64,000 nt of DNA from Bathymodiolus brooksi (Eukaryota > Mollusca > Bivalvia > Mytilida > Modiolidae). The first letter of the stretch is position 1. Each line of letters opens with the position of its first letter. The position numbers and the translations under genes are program-made. The notes beneath the pieces were generated by a model that did no database searches, was not told the origin of the DNA, and saw only the letters and a list, made by a program, of their open reading frames with translations. Below are positions 50,850 to 62,821 of this stretch, in pieces. The DNA lies in contig OY804575.1 of assembly GCA_963680875.1 (NCBI GenBank), positions 29,416,494 through 29,480,493 of the forward strand. The letters run 5' to 3'.

Positions 50850-52165
50850 GCGTTTATGCTGTTTGTTGCAAGGCCATCTCTGAGAGTAGACTGGCCTTGA
50901 ACTCCTCCAGTTTTGTGGCGTTTGTTACCGCAATCGGAAGTCGGTTCCATTCTTGTATGGTACGTGGGAAGAAGGATTGCTTGTATGCTGCTATATTGGT
51001 GTGATGTTGTATCAGTCTGTTGGCACCTCTGGTTCTGGAGTCACTCGTCTGGACCATATATGATGATTCCGGAACACAGACTAAGCCATGCATTACCTTA
51101 TACATCATTTATATGAGTCTATGGCTTTTTGGGCGCTCCTTTAGAGGCTCCCATCCCAACGACTTTACCATAGCAGTGACGCATCCTGGGGTTTTGTCTC
51201 TGTAATTGTTGCTGACAAAACGTGCTGCTCGGCGTTGGACTTTGTCAAGTTTGTTAATTTGGTCAGAGGTGTATGGATCCCATGCTAAAGACGCATATTC
51301 TAAGGTAGGTCGGACCATGGTGGTGTAAGCTTGCTCACTGACAGACTTGTTGCAATCACGAAAATTGCGGCGCAGGAATCCTAATGTCCTGGAAGCTTTA
51401 GATGATGTTGCTTCCACATGTTTCCTCCAGCTAAGGTACTCACTGAGTGTTACTCCTAGGTATTTGTTACTATCTACTACTTCTAGTTTGTGCCCATGTA
51501 GGAAGTAGTGTGTGTCTACCTGACGTTGCGTCTGTTTGTGCTAATGCGGACGACAGTGCATTTTGCTGGGTGAAAACTCATCTGCCATTTGTTCTCCCAT
51601 TCTTCGAGTGCTGATAGGTCTTTCTGAAGGTCGTTTGAGTTGGTTTGGTTCCTTACTTGTCTATATAGTTAGCTGTCGTCAGCGAATAAGCGTAATGTAG
51701 AGCTTGAAACTACTTCTGGTGGGTCGTTGATGTACACAATAAATAATAGTGGACCTAACACTGTGCTTGCGGTACTCCAGAGAGTACATCAAGCTTCGCC
51801 GAATCGCACCCTTCAACTAGCACCTGTTGTGTTCTTGAAGACAAGAAAGATGTTATCCATTCGTAGGGTTTATGAAGTAAGCGCTTATGCGGAATTTTGT
51901 CAAACTCTTTGGAGAAATCTAGGACTCTGAGGATGACATCAATTTGATCTTTTCCTGATTTCAGTTTCTCCGCAATTCTTTAGATGGTTGATATTAGCTG
52001 TGATTCGCAAGATCTTCGAGAGCGAAAGCCGTGTTGACAGTCTGTCAGAATTGATATTGATATCGTCGTATTCATAATAGACAAGATTTCGGGGTCACGG
52101 TTAGGGTAAGGGTTTTTGCTAGGGTACCTGAACCCAATGACATAAATGATATGTACTGTCATTGC
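50850..52165 (-). mobile_element. Decayed non-LTR retrotransposon, RT and C-terminal part
   Basis: Reading down from 52162: ILTDCQHGFRSRRSCESQLI (RT domain), a catalytic box LRLFADDS near 51690 followed by a stop, then SKASRTLGFLRRNFRDCNKS, YTTMVRPTLEYASLAWDPYT and VQRRAARFVSNNYRDKTPGC, and a final block FPRTIQEWNRLPIAVTNATK. Frames shift at several points, so it is dead. The type is jockey/CR1-like. The family differs from the LINE at 7260. Confidence 0.82.
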
Positions 52166-52844
52166 TTAACCATAACCCATGTGAAATACGTTTCCCATCC
52201 AGTCTACAAACTTTTAAATCAATACAAGAAAGTTTCAAACAAATGTATTGATTTTCAAATAGCTCTTAGAGGCGTAGGTCGAGTGGACCGGAAATGGGGT
52301 GGGGTTAAGAGTGGATCGAACAGTAGGTGGGGATGCAAATTTTCAAAACTGTTCAGCTAAAAATAAAATAAAAAAGGTACTTTGTTTCAAAGCATATCCT
52401 TCTTATACCCTTGTTGAACTAGACAATGATTTCTTTTGCTTATATTCTTGAAGTTCAGCTTTTTTTTTATTTAGGCACGGGAAAATACATAGTTGTGTCA
52501 CCCCTTTTACCCTCCACCTACGTCCATGGTTATTATCAAATCTTGAAAGGCATATTCGAAGTAGAAAATGTATCAACCAAAACCAAATTATTGCATATAT
52601 TTTCAATAATGATCGTCCGTTACCCATGACTGATACCGCTCCGACACTCTTCACTCACCAGTGGAGAGAAATTGGAGCGTGATTACTAGTAATCGTTGGT
52701 TCATGAGTTTCAGTGGTCGTTGTTAAACCGTTGCCAGGTAAAATGTTCCGACCCTGTCGATTATCTCCTATTTCCTCTGCGCCGATCGGGATATTCGACC
52801 GATGCACTTGTCAATCTGGGCAGTGTCACGTTTTCACATGCATG

Positions 52845-52925
52845 AATTATTTGTTTGTAAACCTGTTCTCGTCATGAATGTAACTGGAATGTTGTTGTAT
52901 TGACATTAAACAGCAATCAATTTAT
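52845..52925 (+). mobile_element. SINE 3'-tail fragment
   Basis: TTCTCGTCATGAATGTAACT, GGAATGTTGTTGTATTGACA, TTAAACAGCAATCA. Confidence 0.4.
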
Positions 52926-53289
52926 GAATAAATCAAGTTAATATTTTGTCAACGCCATGTTTATTTGCTGCATGTATAGATGTATTTTAGATAAAACCAT
53001 GTAATTTCCAGTAATTGTTTGAATTTCCGAGTTATCTAGACAGTGTCATGTGATCATTTGAAAAGTCATTTACGCACAAATCAAGGAAACGCTTACGTAG
53101 AAATTATAAAAAAGAAAGGAATATGGGAGTCAGTTTTCTGATATAACTCGTATTGAATTACCACTTGTTTATACCAATAAATCATAGATCCCAAAACTTA
53201 CCCCTCATACACACTTTTCGTACAAGTCCTAAAACTTGTAATGTAATTGAATATTTTATTGCGATAAATTAAGCAATAGGATCGCGGAC

Positions 53290-53705
53290 ACAAGTTATTG
53301 CAACGTTTATTAAGTCCTCTCCTTACATGTACAATACACATAATATATAATGACAACAAAACAAATACAACATAGTATTAGAAATAAGAGGTAAACAAAA
53401 GAGTCATGAATTAATGCTAACAGGGAAGAAAAGGAGAAAGATCAGAAAAAAACAAAATATAACAAAACTCTAAAGCTTCTGACTTGGAGTACAAAATATT
53501 TTTGTCTGTTTAATAAAAAAACGAACTTTCTCAAACATTTTCGAATTAGTTTGATCAGTATATGTTTCATTTCTAAACAATAGTGTTTCAATATTAATCT
53601 CAGTATTCATATTAATTAAATCATTGAATAACGATATCGTTTGGTTATAATATCATGCCAACTTGACATTCTAAAAGAAAATGAATGACATCTTCAATAG
53701 GCCTA
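53290..53705 (-). mobile_element. LINE 3'-end fragment
   Basis: Minus strand near 53705-53650 reads PIEDVIHFLLECQVGMIL, resembling the ExxxHFLLEC tail of jockey-like LINEs, then stops and an AT-rich tail. Weak but consistent with the similar [10 protein letters not shown] tail at 8410. Confidence 0.45.
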
Positions 53706-53885
53706 AGACTTGCCTGCACACTGTCGGAACTACTTCTAAAACTTTACCCCCCACTTTTCGGTCCATTTGAAAACTTGTCCCCTACTTTCCGGTCTACTTA
53801 TACGGCTCTGCTATGTTTATTTTATCAAGTACAATATTCATCATTATTTTTCGTTCATTTCAGACGAGATTTATAGGTAAGTAAG

Positions 53886-54185
53886 GGTAATAACAAAATT
53901 ACCGAACTCCGAACAATCTTACAAAGGGAAAGTCAAAACTCATAAGTATATAAACAGACAAAATCAGTCAACAACCGGAAAACTGTGAAAACCGTAATGA
54001 CCCTGACTTGGTACAGGCATTTCTAAAGAAATGGTGGGTTGAATCAGATTTTAAAGCGCCAAACCTCCCGCTTTCATTACGGCTCAAAGTTTCCGGCTGT
54101 CACTATAACAGTATTTATAACGATACTTGAACAAAACAGGTAAAACAGTTGTCAAAGCAGTACCAAACTCAGTGAAGTAAATGTC
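53886..54185 (+). repeat. Interspersed repeat, left member of an inverted pair around UROC1 exons 1-2
   Basis: Includes GTCAACAACCGGAAAACTGT, AACCGTAATGACCCTGACTT, GGTACAGGCATTTCTAAAGA and CGCCAAACCTCCCGCTTTCA. The reverse complement is at 57334-57629 over nearly 300 bp. Confidence 0.88.
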
Positions 54186-54583
54186 AAAGACACTTAAACC
54201 ATAGTGGCAAATTCCTCTATAAACGTTAAAAATAAATATTCATGGTTAGCCACAATTATTTATACCTTGCCTTAATCCGAATTATAACTAGCCTTAAAAT
54301 AATAATAGCTAACCATTATCCGAATTAAGAATGAATATTTATTTTGACCCTACTCGTGACCTCGCCATATAATGTTATACTGTAGATTTCCGAGAGTTTA
54401 AACAATATAATTTATATACAGTGTGTCCATTCTAAGAAGGCAAGAACTGCATATATGCACCCTGAATATTTATATACAACTTAAACATACGCATTCAGTG
54501 ACTTGCTTTATCAAAGGTGACTGATAATAACTATCTAGTATCTAATATATTACAATAAGTAATCAGTACCTGTTCAGTCAACA

Positions 54584-54706
54584 ATGTCTTCCCTGAAGGA
54601 AATTTGTAATGGGATTCCCGACCCCCTTCCGCAACGTAGACAGAGAGACGAAACAGTTCCACATGCTCCGGTACGAACACCCGATCTATCACCGGCTGAA
54701 CAAAGG
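54584..54706 (+). CDS. UROC1: UROC1 exon 1
   Basis: ATG in context CAACAATGT (A at -3). Encodes MSSLKEICNGIPDPLPQRRQ, then DETVPHAPVRTPDLSPAEQR. The donor is AAAGG|GTATGT. 41 codons, phase 0 out. Matches the N-terminus of animal urocanases, which fixes the start. Confidence 0.93.
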
Positions 54707-57700
54707 GTATGTCACACTGTTAATTTGGTTGAGGAAAACCAGTCAGGGTAACAATAGTTAATTTTGTTGTTTTTAATACACAGGGGCGGATCCAGGATTT
54801 CAAGTTAGGGGGGGGGGGGCGCATTTAAAAAAATTGCGTCGAGCGGAGGAAGGCTCGAAAAATTTTGCGATATTTCGTGTGAAAAATCACGATTTCATGC
54901 CAAAAAATCATATTTTTTCCAATTTTAGGGGGGGGGGGCACGCGCCGGGTGCGCCCCCTGGATCCGCCCCTGATACATGTATTATTATTACGCCACTGTG
55001 TACGGTAATATATTGGTGCATATTCCGTGTTTTTTGCTATAAAACACATTTGTTAGATACAACAAATCCGTTACAAACAAGGACATGTATGTGAATGTGA
55101 CAGGTGTTCCTGTTTGACACTATCTTATTTTGTATATCATATCGAGAGACATAAACATGTACATGAATAAAAACTGACACCAAGAGAAGCTTACCTTTGT
55201 TTATAAATATTGTGCATTTATATACCTATCATTATTCTTTTTTTATCAGATAGTTTTATTCAGTATGCTTTATTAAACACAAAATAGTACCCAAGTGATC
55301 AATGAAGGATCCCTTATACAGTTTGTATTATAGTTATGAGAATTATTTTGATCCTCAGTGCAGGACATGATATAACATATAATTGTATGAATATGTAGTC
55401 AATGTTTCAACAATCTTCTTCTCCCAAAATACTGATTCAAATAATGACCACAGGACGGATAACTGTTCAGTCACAAATAATGACCACAGGGAGGAGAACT
55501 GTTTAGTCACAAATAATGACCACGGGGGGGGGGGGGGGGGATAACTGTTTAGTCACAAATAATGACCACAGGGAGGAGAACTGTTTAGTCACAAATAATG
55601 ACCACGGGGAGGATAACTGTTTAGTCACAAATAATGACCACAGGAAGGATAACTGTTTAGTCACAAATAATGACCACGGGGAGGATAACTGTTTAGTCAC
55701 AAATAATGACCACGGGGAGGATAACTGTTTAGTCACAAATAATGACCACAGGGAGGAGAACTGTTTAGTCACAAATAATGACCACGAGGAGGATAACTGT
55801 TTAGTCACAAATAATGACCACAGGAAGGATAACTGTTTAGTCACAAATAATGACCACGGGGAGGATAACTGTTTAGTCACAAATAATGACCACGGGGAGG
55901 ATAACTGTTTAGTCATACTTATGGTTATGAAAAGAAAGTTTAAACAATGACGATAAAAAATTCCAACAATATCAAGAAACCATTGAACACAAAAAGACCT
56001 CGACATATTCCGTTGGGAATTCAGGTACTGGTTTGGAGCATGCACCAAAATGTGGCGGGGTTAAACCAATTAATGGAATCCCATCCACACTCGCTTATAA
56101 TTAGACAACGGTAACGAAGATATAAACAAACAATTAATGGAATCCCATCCACACTCGCTTATAATTAGACAACGGTGACGAAGATATAAACAAACAATAA
56201 ACAAAACCTGTACGCGCTGGCTGCCATTCTAAAAGAAAGCACGCTATCACAAAAAGTAATAAAACATAAACACGGGCGCTCCCTCACTCTTTGGCCAAAT
56301 TTCAGAAAAAATTGTTAAGTTTATTCAAAGGTATAATAGGGTGTGATTTGGCTAAATGACATTTTATTATTTGTTTTTGTTTTACTATTATTGTTTATTG
56401 ATTTGTTTGTTGCTTGTCTGGTTTGTTTTGGAAGCGTGCCCCCACTGCTTGGAACTCCCTCGAATCTCGACCCCCACTTTCTGATTTACTACTAAAGTTT
56501 TTTCCCCATCTACATTTCGAGCCACACCTACAGCTTACTCTCTACTTTCTCTATCACTCCCAAAGTTTACACTTTCCGATCCACTCCCAAAGTTTACACT
56601 TTCCGGTCCACTCCTAAAGTTTACACTTTCCGATCCACTCCTAAAGTTTACACTTTCCGATCCACTCTTATGCGTCTGCAATTAATCATCAACAGATAAA
56701 GATTGTATATAAACCAATAAAAATATTAATATTGTTTTTTTCTTCATGCAACTAAAAGCTAGCACTACAGAATGCACTACGGTATTTTCCACCACATCAA
56801 CACGACACATTGGCATCAGAATTCGCAGATGAATTAAGGAATTATGGTCATATCTACATGTATAGACTTTTACCGAGGTTTGAAATCAGGTGGGCTTTTT
56901 ATCGTTGTATTTATTTTATTCTGTGCTTTACTCAGTGGTCAACTCAGTACTAAAATTTATGATAAGCGGGACGACTTCAATTTTAAAATCATAAATTTTC
57001 CAAACATGTGCAGCAATATACCAGCTTCTCCTGCATATGGTGTTTACATCTCGCAATTGATTCGCTATGCAAGGGCCAGTAGCAATTATTCTGATTTCCT
57101 GAAACGTCATCTTCATCTGAGAAACAGGCTACTGGACCAGGGCTATAAAAAGATTCGCCTTATTCGATCTCTTAAAAAGTTTATATTCCGATACCAATAT
57201 CTTGTCGAAATATATTCCGTCTCTGCAGAAATAATTATAAGCGATGCATTTTCATATAGTGAAAATGTATAAAGATAAAGAAGTCCAAAATGTCAAGAAT
57301 TTTTTTGTCAATGTGTGACGTAAAAATATTTTTGACATTTACGTCACCGAATATGGTACTGCTTTGACAACTATTTTACCTATTTTGTTCCTGTATTTAA
57401 ATACTGTTACAGTGACAGCCGGAACCTTTGAACCGTAATGAGAGCGGGAGGTTTGGCGCCTTAAAATCTGATTCAACCCACCATTTCTTTAGAAATGCCT
57501 GTACCAAGTCAGGGTCATTACGGTTTTCACAGTTTTCCGGTTGTTGACTGATTTTGTCTGTTTATATAATTATGAGTTTTGACTTTCCCTTTATAAGATT
57601 GTTCGGAGTTCGGTAATTTTGTTATTACCTTTATTTACAAATAAATCCGTATTCAAGTCAACTATGAAAAACTGAGAAATTGTATTTAAGTTAATTGTAT

Positions 57701-60700
57701 ATGTACTGCCACCTTTGCGACCTAAAGGCAATCAAAATACCATATACTGGTATGCAATTCAACGGCTGTTTGGATTAGTATCTTGACACTTTATGAAAAG
57801 AAAGCTTAAACATTTATGGCCAACAATTCCATCAATATCAACAAAGCGAACAACTAACATTGAACATAATAAAGACCACAACATGTTACCATGGAAACCC
57901 AGATCTTGGCTTTGGACAGACACAAAAATATACTTGAATGTGCAAATGCATTTATCTTAAATTTATTAAAGTTATCAGACTATTTATAGCTGCAAAGATA
58001 TTATATACATTGCATTACGTATTAATTTCAAATATTGCAGGGCTTACCCTATAGATGAAATTCCTGGCAGAAATCGACAAGCAGCAGCGATTATTCATAT
58101 GATCTTGAATAATCTTGATTCTCGTGTAGCCCAATTCCCACAGGAATTAGTAACATACGGAGGAAACGGACAGGTCTTCTCCAATTGGGCCCAGGTATCA
58201 GTATCAATTCTAACATTAATTTATGTTAGTATTGTATAAATAGAAGTCGAATCACACTTGGTGATTCTTAAATAAAGCTTATTCGGAAAACCATAAAATG
58301 ATAAGTACATGTATAATAATATTATGTCTAGTTGCGACTGTGCTACCCCATAGTTCCTGCAGCACCATGACCAAACTATGATCTTGTTTTCAAACACCAA
58401 TATTGTGAAGATAAATGTAATGTGTATATGACATTAATTGGACGATTCTTTAAAGTCACATAAATTCCCCATTTTGTAGTCATTTTTGTATTTTGGAAAG
58501 GGACAACGTTGCTTATACCTCTGATAATGAGCTCATACGTAAGATAGCCATATCATTTAATATTGTTTTAGTCTAATATATAATTTGTTCAAGAAGTAAT
58601 CCCATTGATGACGTTAATGTTAACGTGTTTCGGGTGCGGCAGATCATGGATTTGTTCCCCGGTTGTGATAAACCAAAGATTATAATATTTGTATTTGCTG
58701 TTTCTCCGATGGGTACGTAGCATTAAGGAGCAAGACATGTTGGCTCGGAGTCAGGATATCGTGTCCGAGTGGAGCGGCATATCTACTGGTAAAAAAGAAG
58801 ATGAATTACTATCGGTGTCTGTCTTGTTGACTACGTTAAATGATCTGTATGCTACGATAGATTTTATTACCGCTTCTATCGGTAATTTATTGTGGTATGT
58901 TTTATGTGTTGGTTTAACTGTTCAACATACAAAAATGTACATTCCTCGTTTCAGTTTTGGATCACCCTCACATATTTATCTGAAATGACAGAAGAGCAAA
59001 CGTTAGTGATGTATTCTGGACATCCTATGGGATTGTTTCCCAGTACTCCATCATCACCAAGACTTGTTATAACCAATGGAATGGTAGGCGATATGCGTTT
59101 GCCTTGGTGCAATTATGTTTTCTAGTCATTTCTCACCAGTAGCATAGCAGTACAAAGACTTGATACATAAAATAAAATAAAATAAAATAAAATAAAATAA
59201 AATAAAATAAAATTAAATTAAATTAAATTAAATTAAATTAAATTAAATTAAATTAAATTAAATTAAATTAAATTAAATTAAATTAAATTAAATTAAATTA
59301 AATTAAATTAAATTAAATTAAATTAAATTAAATTAAATTAAATTAAATTAAATTAAATTAAATTAAATTAAATTAAATTAAATTAAATTAAATTAAATTA
59401 AATTAAATTAAATTAAATTAAATTAAATTAAATTAAATTAAATTAAATTAAATTAAATTAAATTAAATTAAATTAAATTAAATTAAATTAAAAATGTACT
59501 TGGGTTAACATTTAGTGGTGTATTCAGGACACACTATGTGATTTGTTTCCCAATAGCACAATAGAACAGTACCCAGGATTGCTATAACTGACGGAACAAT
59601 ATGTTGTTAGCGATGTATTCTGCTCATCATACAAGCTTGTTCCTCGGTGATCTAGCACCATTATCAATCAGAATATACACTTAGATATCCTAAATTATAG
59701 ATAGAAAAGTTTGAAGATATCGAATGGGTAATCAGAAGGTACTGGAACTACAACAAACTGACCATATTCGTGGTCGTCTATGACACAGATATTATGAAAT
59801 GTTGACTAAGTCATGATGACGAGCGTAAGACGTTCGAAGTGATGATATGATATCAACTTACAACTAGGAACCCTTGGCTCAGTAGATTCACTGTTAGCAG
59901 TAACCCTCTATCAAGCATATCATGACATGAACCACAACCTCTGGAATATCGCATCAATAACTGAGAACTGGTGCTGTTGGAATGCTGCTACTTATAAATT
60001 GTAAAAATATGAAAATTGAAATCAATTTGCTTTTCGATCTTAATAGGCCTTCACTGTCCATTCCAGATATAGCTGTATCGTTTATATCCTTTATCTCAAG
60101 TTCAGATTGACTTAACCAAAACAAATATTATAAAAAAAAAACCATCGCCTTCATGCATTTATATCGCAATGATTACAAAAAATCATTGAAATCTCATTTT
60201 TGCATATTGGATAATTATAGGTCATACCCAATTACTCCTCCCGTGAGATGTATGAGAAAATGTTTGCTACTGGAAATTCCATGTAAGTAGTTTAAATACT
60301 TTAAATACAAAGAAATACGTTTACAGCAATTAAAACACAAAACAATCCTTTTTATGCCAAGGAGTCAAACAATCTAATAAAAAATAAACGATTGCTTAAT
60401 TTCAATATAATTATCCGTATCTGTACACTTCCATTTTCCAAATTGTTTCGAGTCCCATGGAAGGTGACATTTCAACCGATTTATCAGTGACGTGCTAGAA
60501 AATAATTAGATGTTGAACCAATCGGCAAACTTAGAGAGGGAGGAGTGTAATTGTGGCGAGTGTGTGTTGGTTGTAACGAATAAGTAGATATATTTCAAAT
60601 GTGAATGAAATGTGATCTTACATGACCAATATGGATTGCTGTAAAATGATTGAAGATCACAGAACAAAAAATAAGAAAATATCTAATAAATACATTTTTT

Positions 60701-62561
60701 GTTTAAATTCGATTTAGGAGGCAAAGACAAAACAATGTCACACCCACTGTTCACTATGAGAGATGGTCTAAATGAACAGCTATTGTATTCTTTTACCAAA
60801 TTGTATTTAAAATATTAGATATATGTGTTACATCTGTTTGATATAGGTATGGACAAATGACGGCGGGGAGCTATTGTTATATTGGACCACAGGGAATCGT
60901 ACATGGAACAACGGTACGCTTATTTCTAGTAATGCGCAATATTTATAGCAAAAACACTATATATATCCAGTATTCCAAATTAACAGAAACATTTATGAGT
61001 ACTTTATCTACAAATTGCGGTCTAGTGACTCAAAGGTAGTATGGGTGATGTAAAAAAGTAAAATGGATAAAATACAATATCATAATGAAAATGAAGCAAA
61101 TCAAACCAAGAATAATGGTCTTTGATAAACGTTAGAAAAAACCGAAGGGGAAATCAAGAATAGACATTCAAGAGACACTAATCAAGAATAGACATTCAAG
61201 AGACACTAATCAAGAATGGACATTCAAGAGACACTAATCAAGAATGGACATTCAAGAGACACTAATCAAGAATGGACATTCAAGAGACACTAATCAAGAA
61301 TAGACATTCAAGAGACATTAATCAAGAATGGACATTCAAGAGACATTAATCAAGAGTGGACATTCAAGAGACACTAGCAACATTGGGCACACACGAAACA
61401 TGACAACATTGGCCACATACGACACGTGACGAAGACAAACAAAACACAAATACAACACAGAAAACTAAAAAAATGAGGAAAACGGAGTTGGACATTAAGA
61501 TCCCACCAATCGGCCTAACCTAGCTATATCTATGTGCATGTACCAAGACAGGATATGGATTTTAAACGTCATATGTTTTTGTGTTGAAAGGTTTGGGATG
61601 ATATTGGTGGAATTGTTGATCATCGCTGTTAAAATTTTCTCTGAACAAGAAAAAACGATATGACAGCAGCTGCATCAGTTTGTAGCAACCATCATGAACA
61701 TGAAGCTGTATGAATAGTTTGAAGACACCAAAGGGGCAACCAGAAGACGTAAACCGAAGGACAGACAACACAACGAAGAAAGGAAAAAAGTAGCAAAAAA
61801 ACAAACAATGGTCTACAAAACACTTCACACAGAAAACTAACCAAGCAGGCATACAACATCTTTACAACGGTGCAACAACGTTGATACAACTTCCAACGTT
61901 ATTTTAAGGTTGAAATACCGTTATGTTCCTTCAAGGAAAAAAATTGAGCAACAAGAAGATATTACAAACCATAAAACCGTCATGTCTGAAGAAATTAAAC
62001 ATCCATAGCAACCATCCACTTTATATCCACAACAGATCTTATTCTACATCAAGACTTAAATTGTGTGTCCAATGTGAACTGTAACATTGGTGGATCAATA
62101 TATCCAAAAAAGAGTATGACACCTGTCTAAATAATCCTAATTAAAACTGTCTAGAATAGTTTATCAACTGCCATATATTTTCCCACATTTACACAGGAGT
62201 TAAGCATTACACTGCTCATAATTAAATCGTATATATCAAATAGTGCGCACGGCGCGTTTCTGGAATAACCTTCACCAGGCACGCTCAAAATCAAAAGATT
62301 GGAAAGCCAAATAATTTAAATTTTTGGGAGCAATAAAACCAAAGGGCCTAAACAGAATAGCCAAAATTGGTTAAGATCACCAATGCCCGAGGGAGGAGAA
62401 CCTTAGCTTTATTAATAATTACATAAACTACGGAAATGGTTTGTAAAGCTAAACTCACCATATTTGTCATGCTATCAATATAATGAAGAATTACATTATT
62501 TCAGTTGACGGTGCTGAATGCTGCCAGACGCCATTTGCATTCGACCGATATGAGAGGAAAG
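54584..62561 (+). CDS. UROC1: Urocanate hydratase (urocanase), exons 1-7, 3' end outside window
   Basis: Exons: 54584-54706, 56759-56889, 58041-58194, 58955-59083, 60221-60282, 60847-60913, 62505-62561. All are GT-AG and phase-compatible, giving 723 nt or 241 codons; full-length urocanases are about 550-680 residues, so more than half lies beyond base 64000. The enzyme hydrates urocanate to 4-imidazolone-5-propanoate, the second step of histidine degradation in the cytosol, with tightly bound NAD+. The conserved blocks VPHAPVRTPDLS, ELVTYGGNGQVFSNWAQ, YSGHPMGLFPSTPSSPRLVI and GQMTAGSYCYIGPQGIVHGT are near-identical in character to animal urocanases, and the last two include cofactor- and active-site segments. 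Family identity is firm. Confidence 0.95.
54781..54972. mobile_element. hAT-type MITE (CAGGGGCGGATCCAGG ends)
   Basis: Left CAGGGGCGGATCCAGGATTT, right CCTGGATCCGCCCCTG, a 15-bp perfect TIR. Internal poly-G runs at both sides (54810, 54929). The expected 8-bp duplication is not clear. In UROC1 intron 1. Confidence 0.8.
55441..55916. repeat. 36-bp minisatellite, ~13 copies
   Basis: Unit ACAAATAATGACCACGGGGA then GGATAACTGTTTAGTC. Variants GGGGAGG, GGAAGG and GGGAGGAGA. The unit is a multiple of three with no stop in several frames, giving long spurious ORFs on both strands. A poly-G run of 16 (about 55525) interrupts one copy. Confidence 0.95.
56070..56198. repeat. ~64-bp tandem duplication
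   Basis: AATTAATGGAATCCCATCCA, CACTCGCTTATAATTAGACA and ACGG.AACGAAGATATAAAC are present twice in a row. Confidence 0.88.
56553..56665. repeat. ~28-bp tandem repeat (CCACTCCYAAAGTTTACACT)
   Basis: About four copies of CACTCCCAAAGTTTACACTT then TCCGATC, ending ~95 bases before UROC1 exon 2. Confidence 0.85.
56759..56889 (+). CDS. UROC1: UROC1 exon 2
   Basis: Acceptor ACTAAAAG|CTAGCA, donor AAATCAG|GTGGGC. Reads LALQNALRYFPPHQHDTLAS, then EFADELRNYGHIYMYRLLPR, conserved in the family. Phase 0 in, 2 out. Confidence 0.93.
57334..57629 (-). repeat. Interspersed repeat, right member of the inverted pair
   Basis: Reverse complement of 53886-54185, from GACATTTACGTCACCGAATA to GGTAATTTTGTTATTACC. 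In UROC1 intron 2. Confidence 0.88.
58041..58194 (+). CDS. UROC1: UROC1 exon 3
   Basis: Acceptor ATTGCAG|GGCTTA, donor GCCCAG|GTATCA. Reads AYPIDEIPGRNRQAAAIIHM, then NNLDSRVAQFPQELVTYGGN and GQVFSNWAQ. YGGNG is part of the NAD-associated core. Confidence 0.95.
58620..58770 (+). mobile_element. SINE family B, 5' and middle part
   Basis: B-box region degraded (GGATTTGTTCCCCGG). Body AAACCAAAGATTATAATATT, TGTATTTGCTGTTTCTCC and CATTAAGGAGCAAG, then TCAGGATATCGTGTCCGAGT, matching 36050-36170. Confidence 0.65.
58955..59083 (+). CDS. UROC1: UROC1 exon 4
   Basis: Acceptor GTTTCAG|TTTTGG, donor GGAATG|GTAGGC. Reads FWITLTYLSEMTEEQTLVMY, then SGHPMGLFPSTPSSPRLVIT and NGM. Phase 0 both sides. Confidence 0.95.
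59168..59491. repeat. (AAAAT)n/(AAATT)n pentanucleotide microsatellite, ~320 bp
   Basis: About eight AAAAT units followed by over fifty perfect AAATT units. In UROC1 intron 4. Confidence 0.97.
60221..60282 (+). CDS. UROC1: UROC1 exon 5
   Basis: Acceptor AATTATAG|GTCATA, donor TTCCAT|GTAAGT. Reads VIPNYSSREMYEKMFATGNS, with the next Met split across the intron. Phase 0 in, 2 out. Confidence 0.92.
60847..60913 (+). CDS. UROC1: UROC1 exon 6
   Basis: Acceptor TGATATAG|GTATGG, donor ACAACG|GTACGC. Reads YGQMTAGSYCYIGPQGIVHG then TT. This is the most conserved urocanase block (MTAGS..YIG.QGIV.GT). Confidence 0.95.
61152..61375. repeat. 28-bp minisatellite, 8 copies
   Basis: Unit AATCAAGAATGGACATTCAA then GAGACACT, with TAGACATT/TGGACATT variants. 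Confidence 0.93.
61715..61845. repeat. Interspersed repeat fragment related to 45593
   Basis: GAAGACACCAAAGGGGCAAC, GGACAGACAACACAACG and AAACAAACAATGGTC parallel the 45593 copy. Confidence 0.55.
62250..62345. repeat. Interspersed repeat fragment related to 32190
   Basis: GGAATAACCTTCACCAGGCA, then CTCAAAATCAAAAGATTGGA and AAGCCAAAT. Confidence 0.6.
62505..62561 (+). CDS. UROC1: UROC1 exon 7
   Basis: Acceptor TTATTTCAG|TTGACG, donor GGAAAG|GTAAAT. Reads LTVLNAARRHLHSTDMRGK, 19 codons in phase 0. Animal urocanases continue with a Gly-rich nucleotide-binding segment at this point; it must lie past the window end. Confidence 0.92.
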
Positions 62562-62821
62562 GTAAATAGGTAACTATTTAAGATCAGGCAAATAGTTATA
62601 TAAATATTGAATTTAATTTTGATTTGTTCTAAATAATGTCAATGGCTGTAATAAGAAAATGAACACACTATACGAGTATATAACACACTAAAGTCTGTCA
62701 AATACTTAAGTAAATATAGACCAAACCACAGTGGGAATGGACAGTGTGGTATTTTTTTCCCCATTTTTTTTCCACTAAAAAGGAAAAAAACTTAGTAATA
62801 AAATGAAAAACAAAACAGAAA

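Noticed and set aside
55503..56048. 181-codon minus-strand and 144-codon plus-strand ORFs as genes
   Set aside because: Products of the stop-free 36-bp minisatellite within a UROC1 intron.
56844..57272. 142-codon plus-strand ORF as a separate gene
   Set aside because: Begins within UROC1 exon 2 in another frame and runs into the intron; no recognisable domain.
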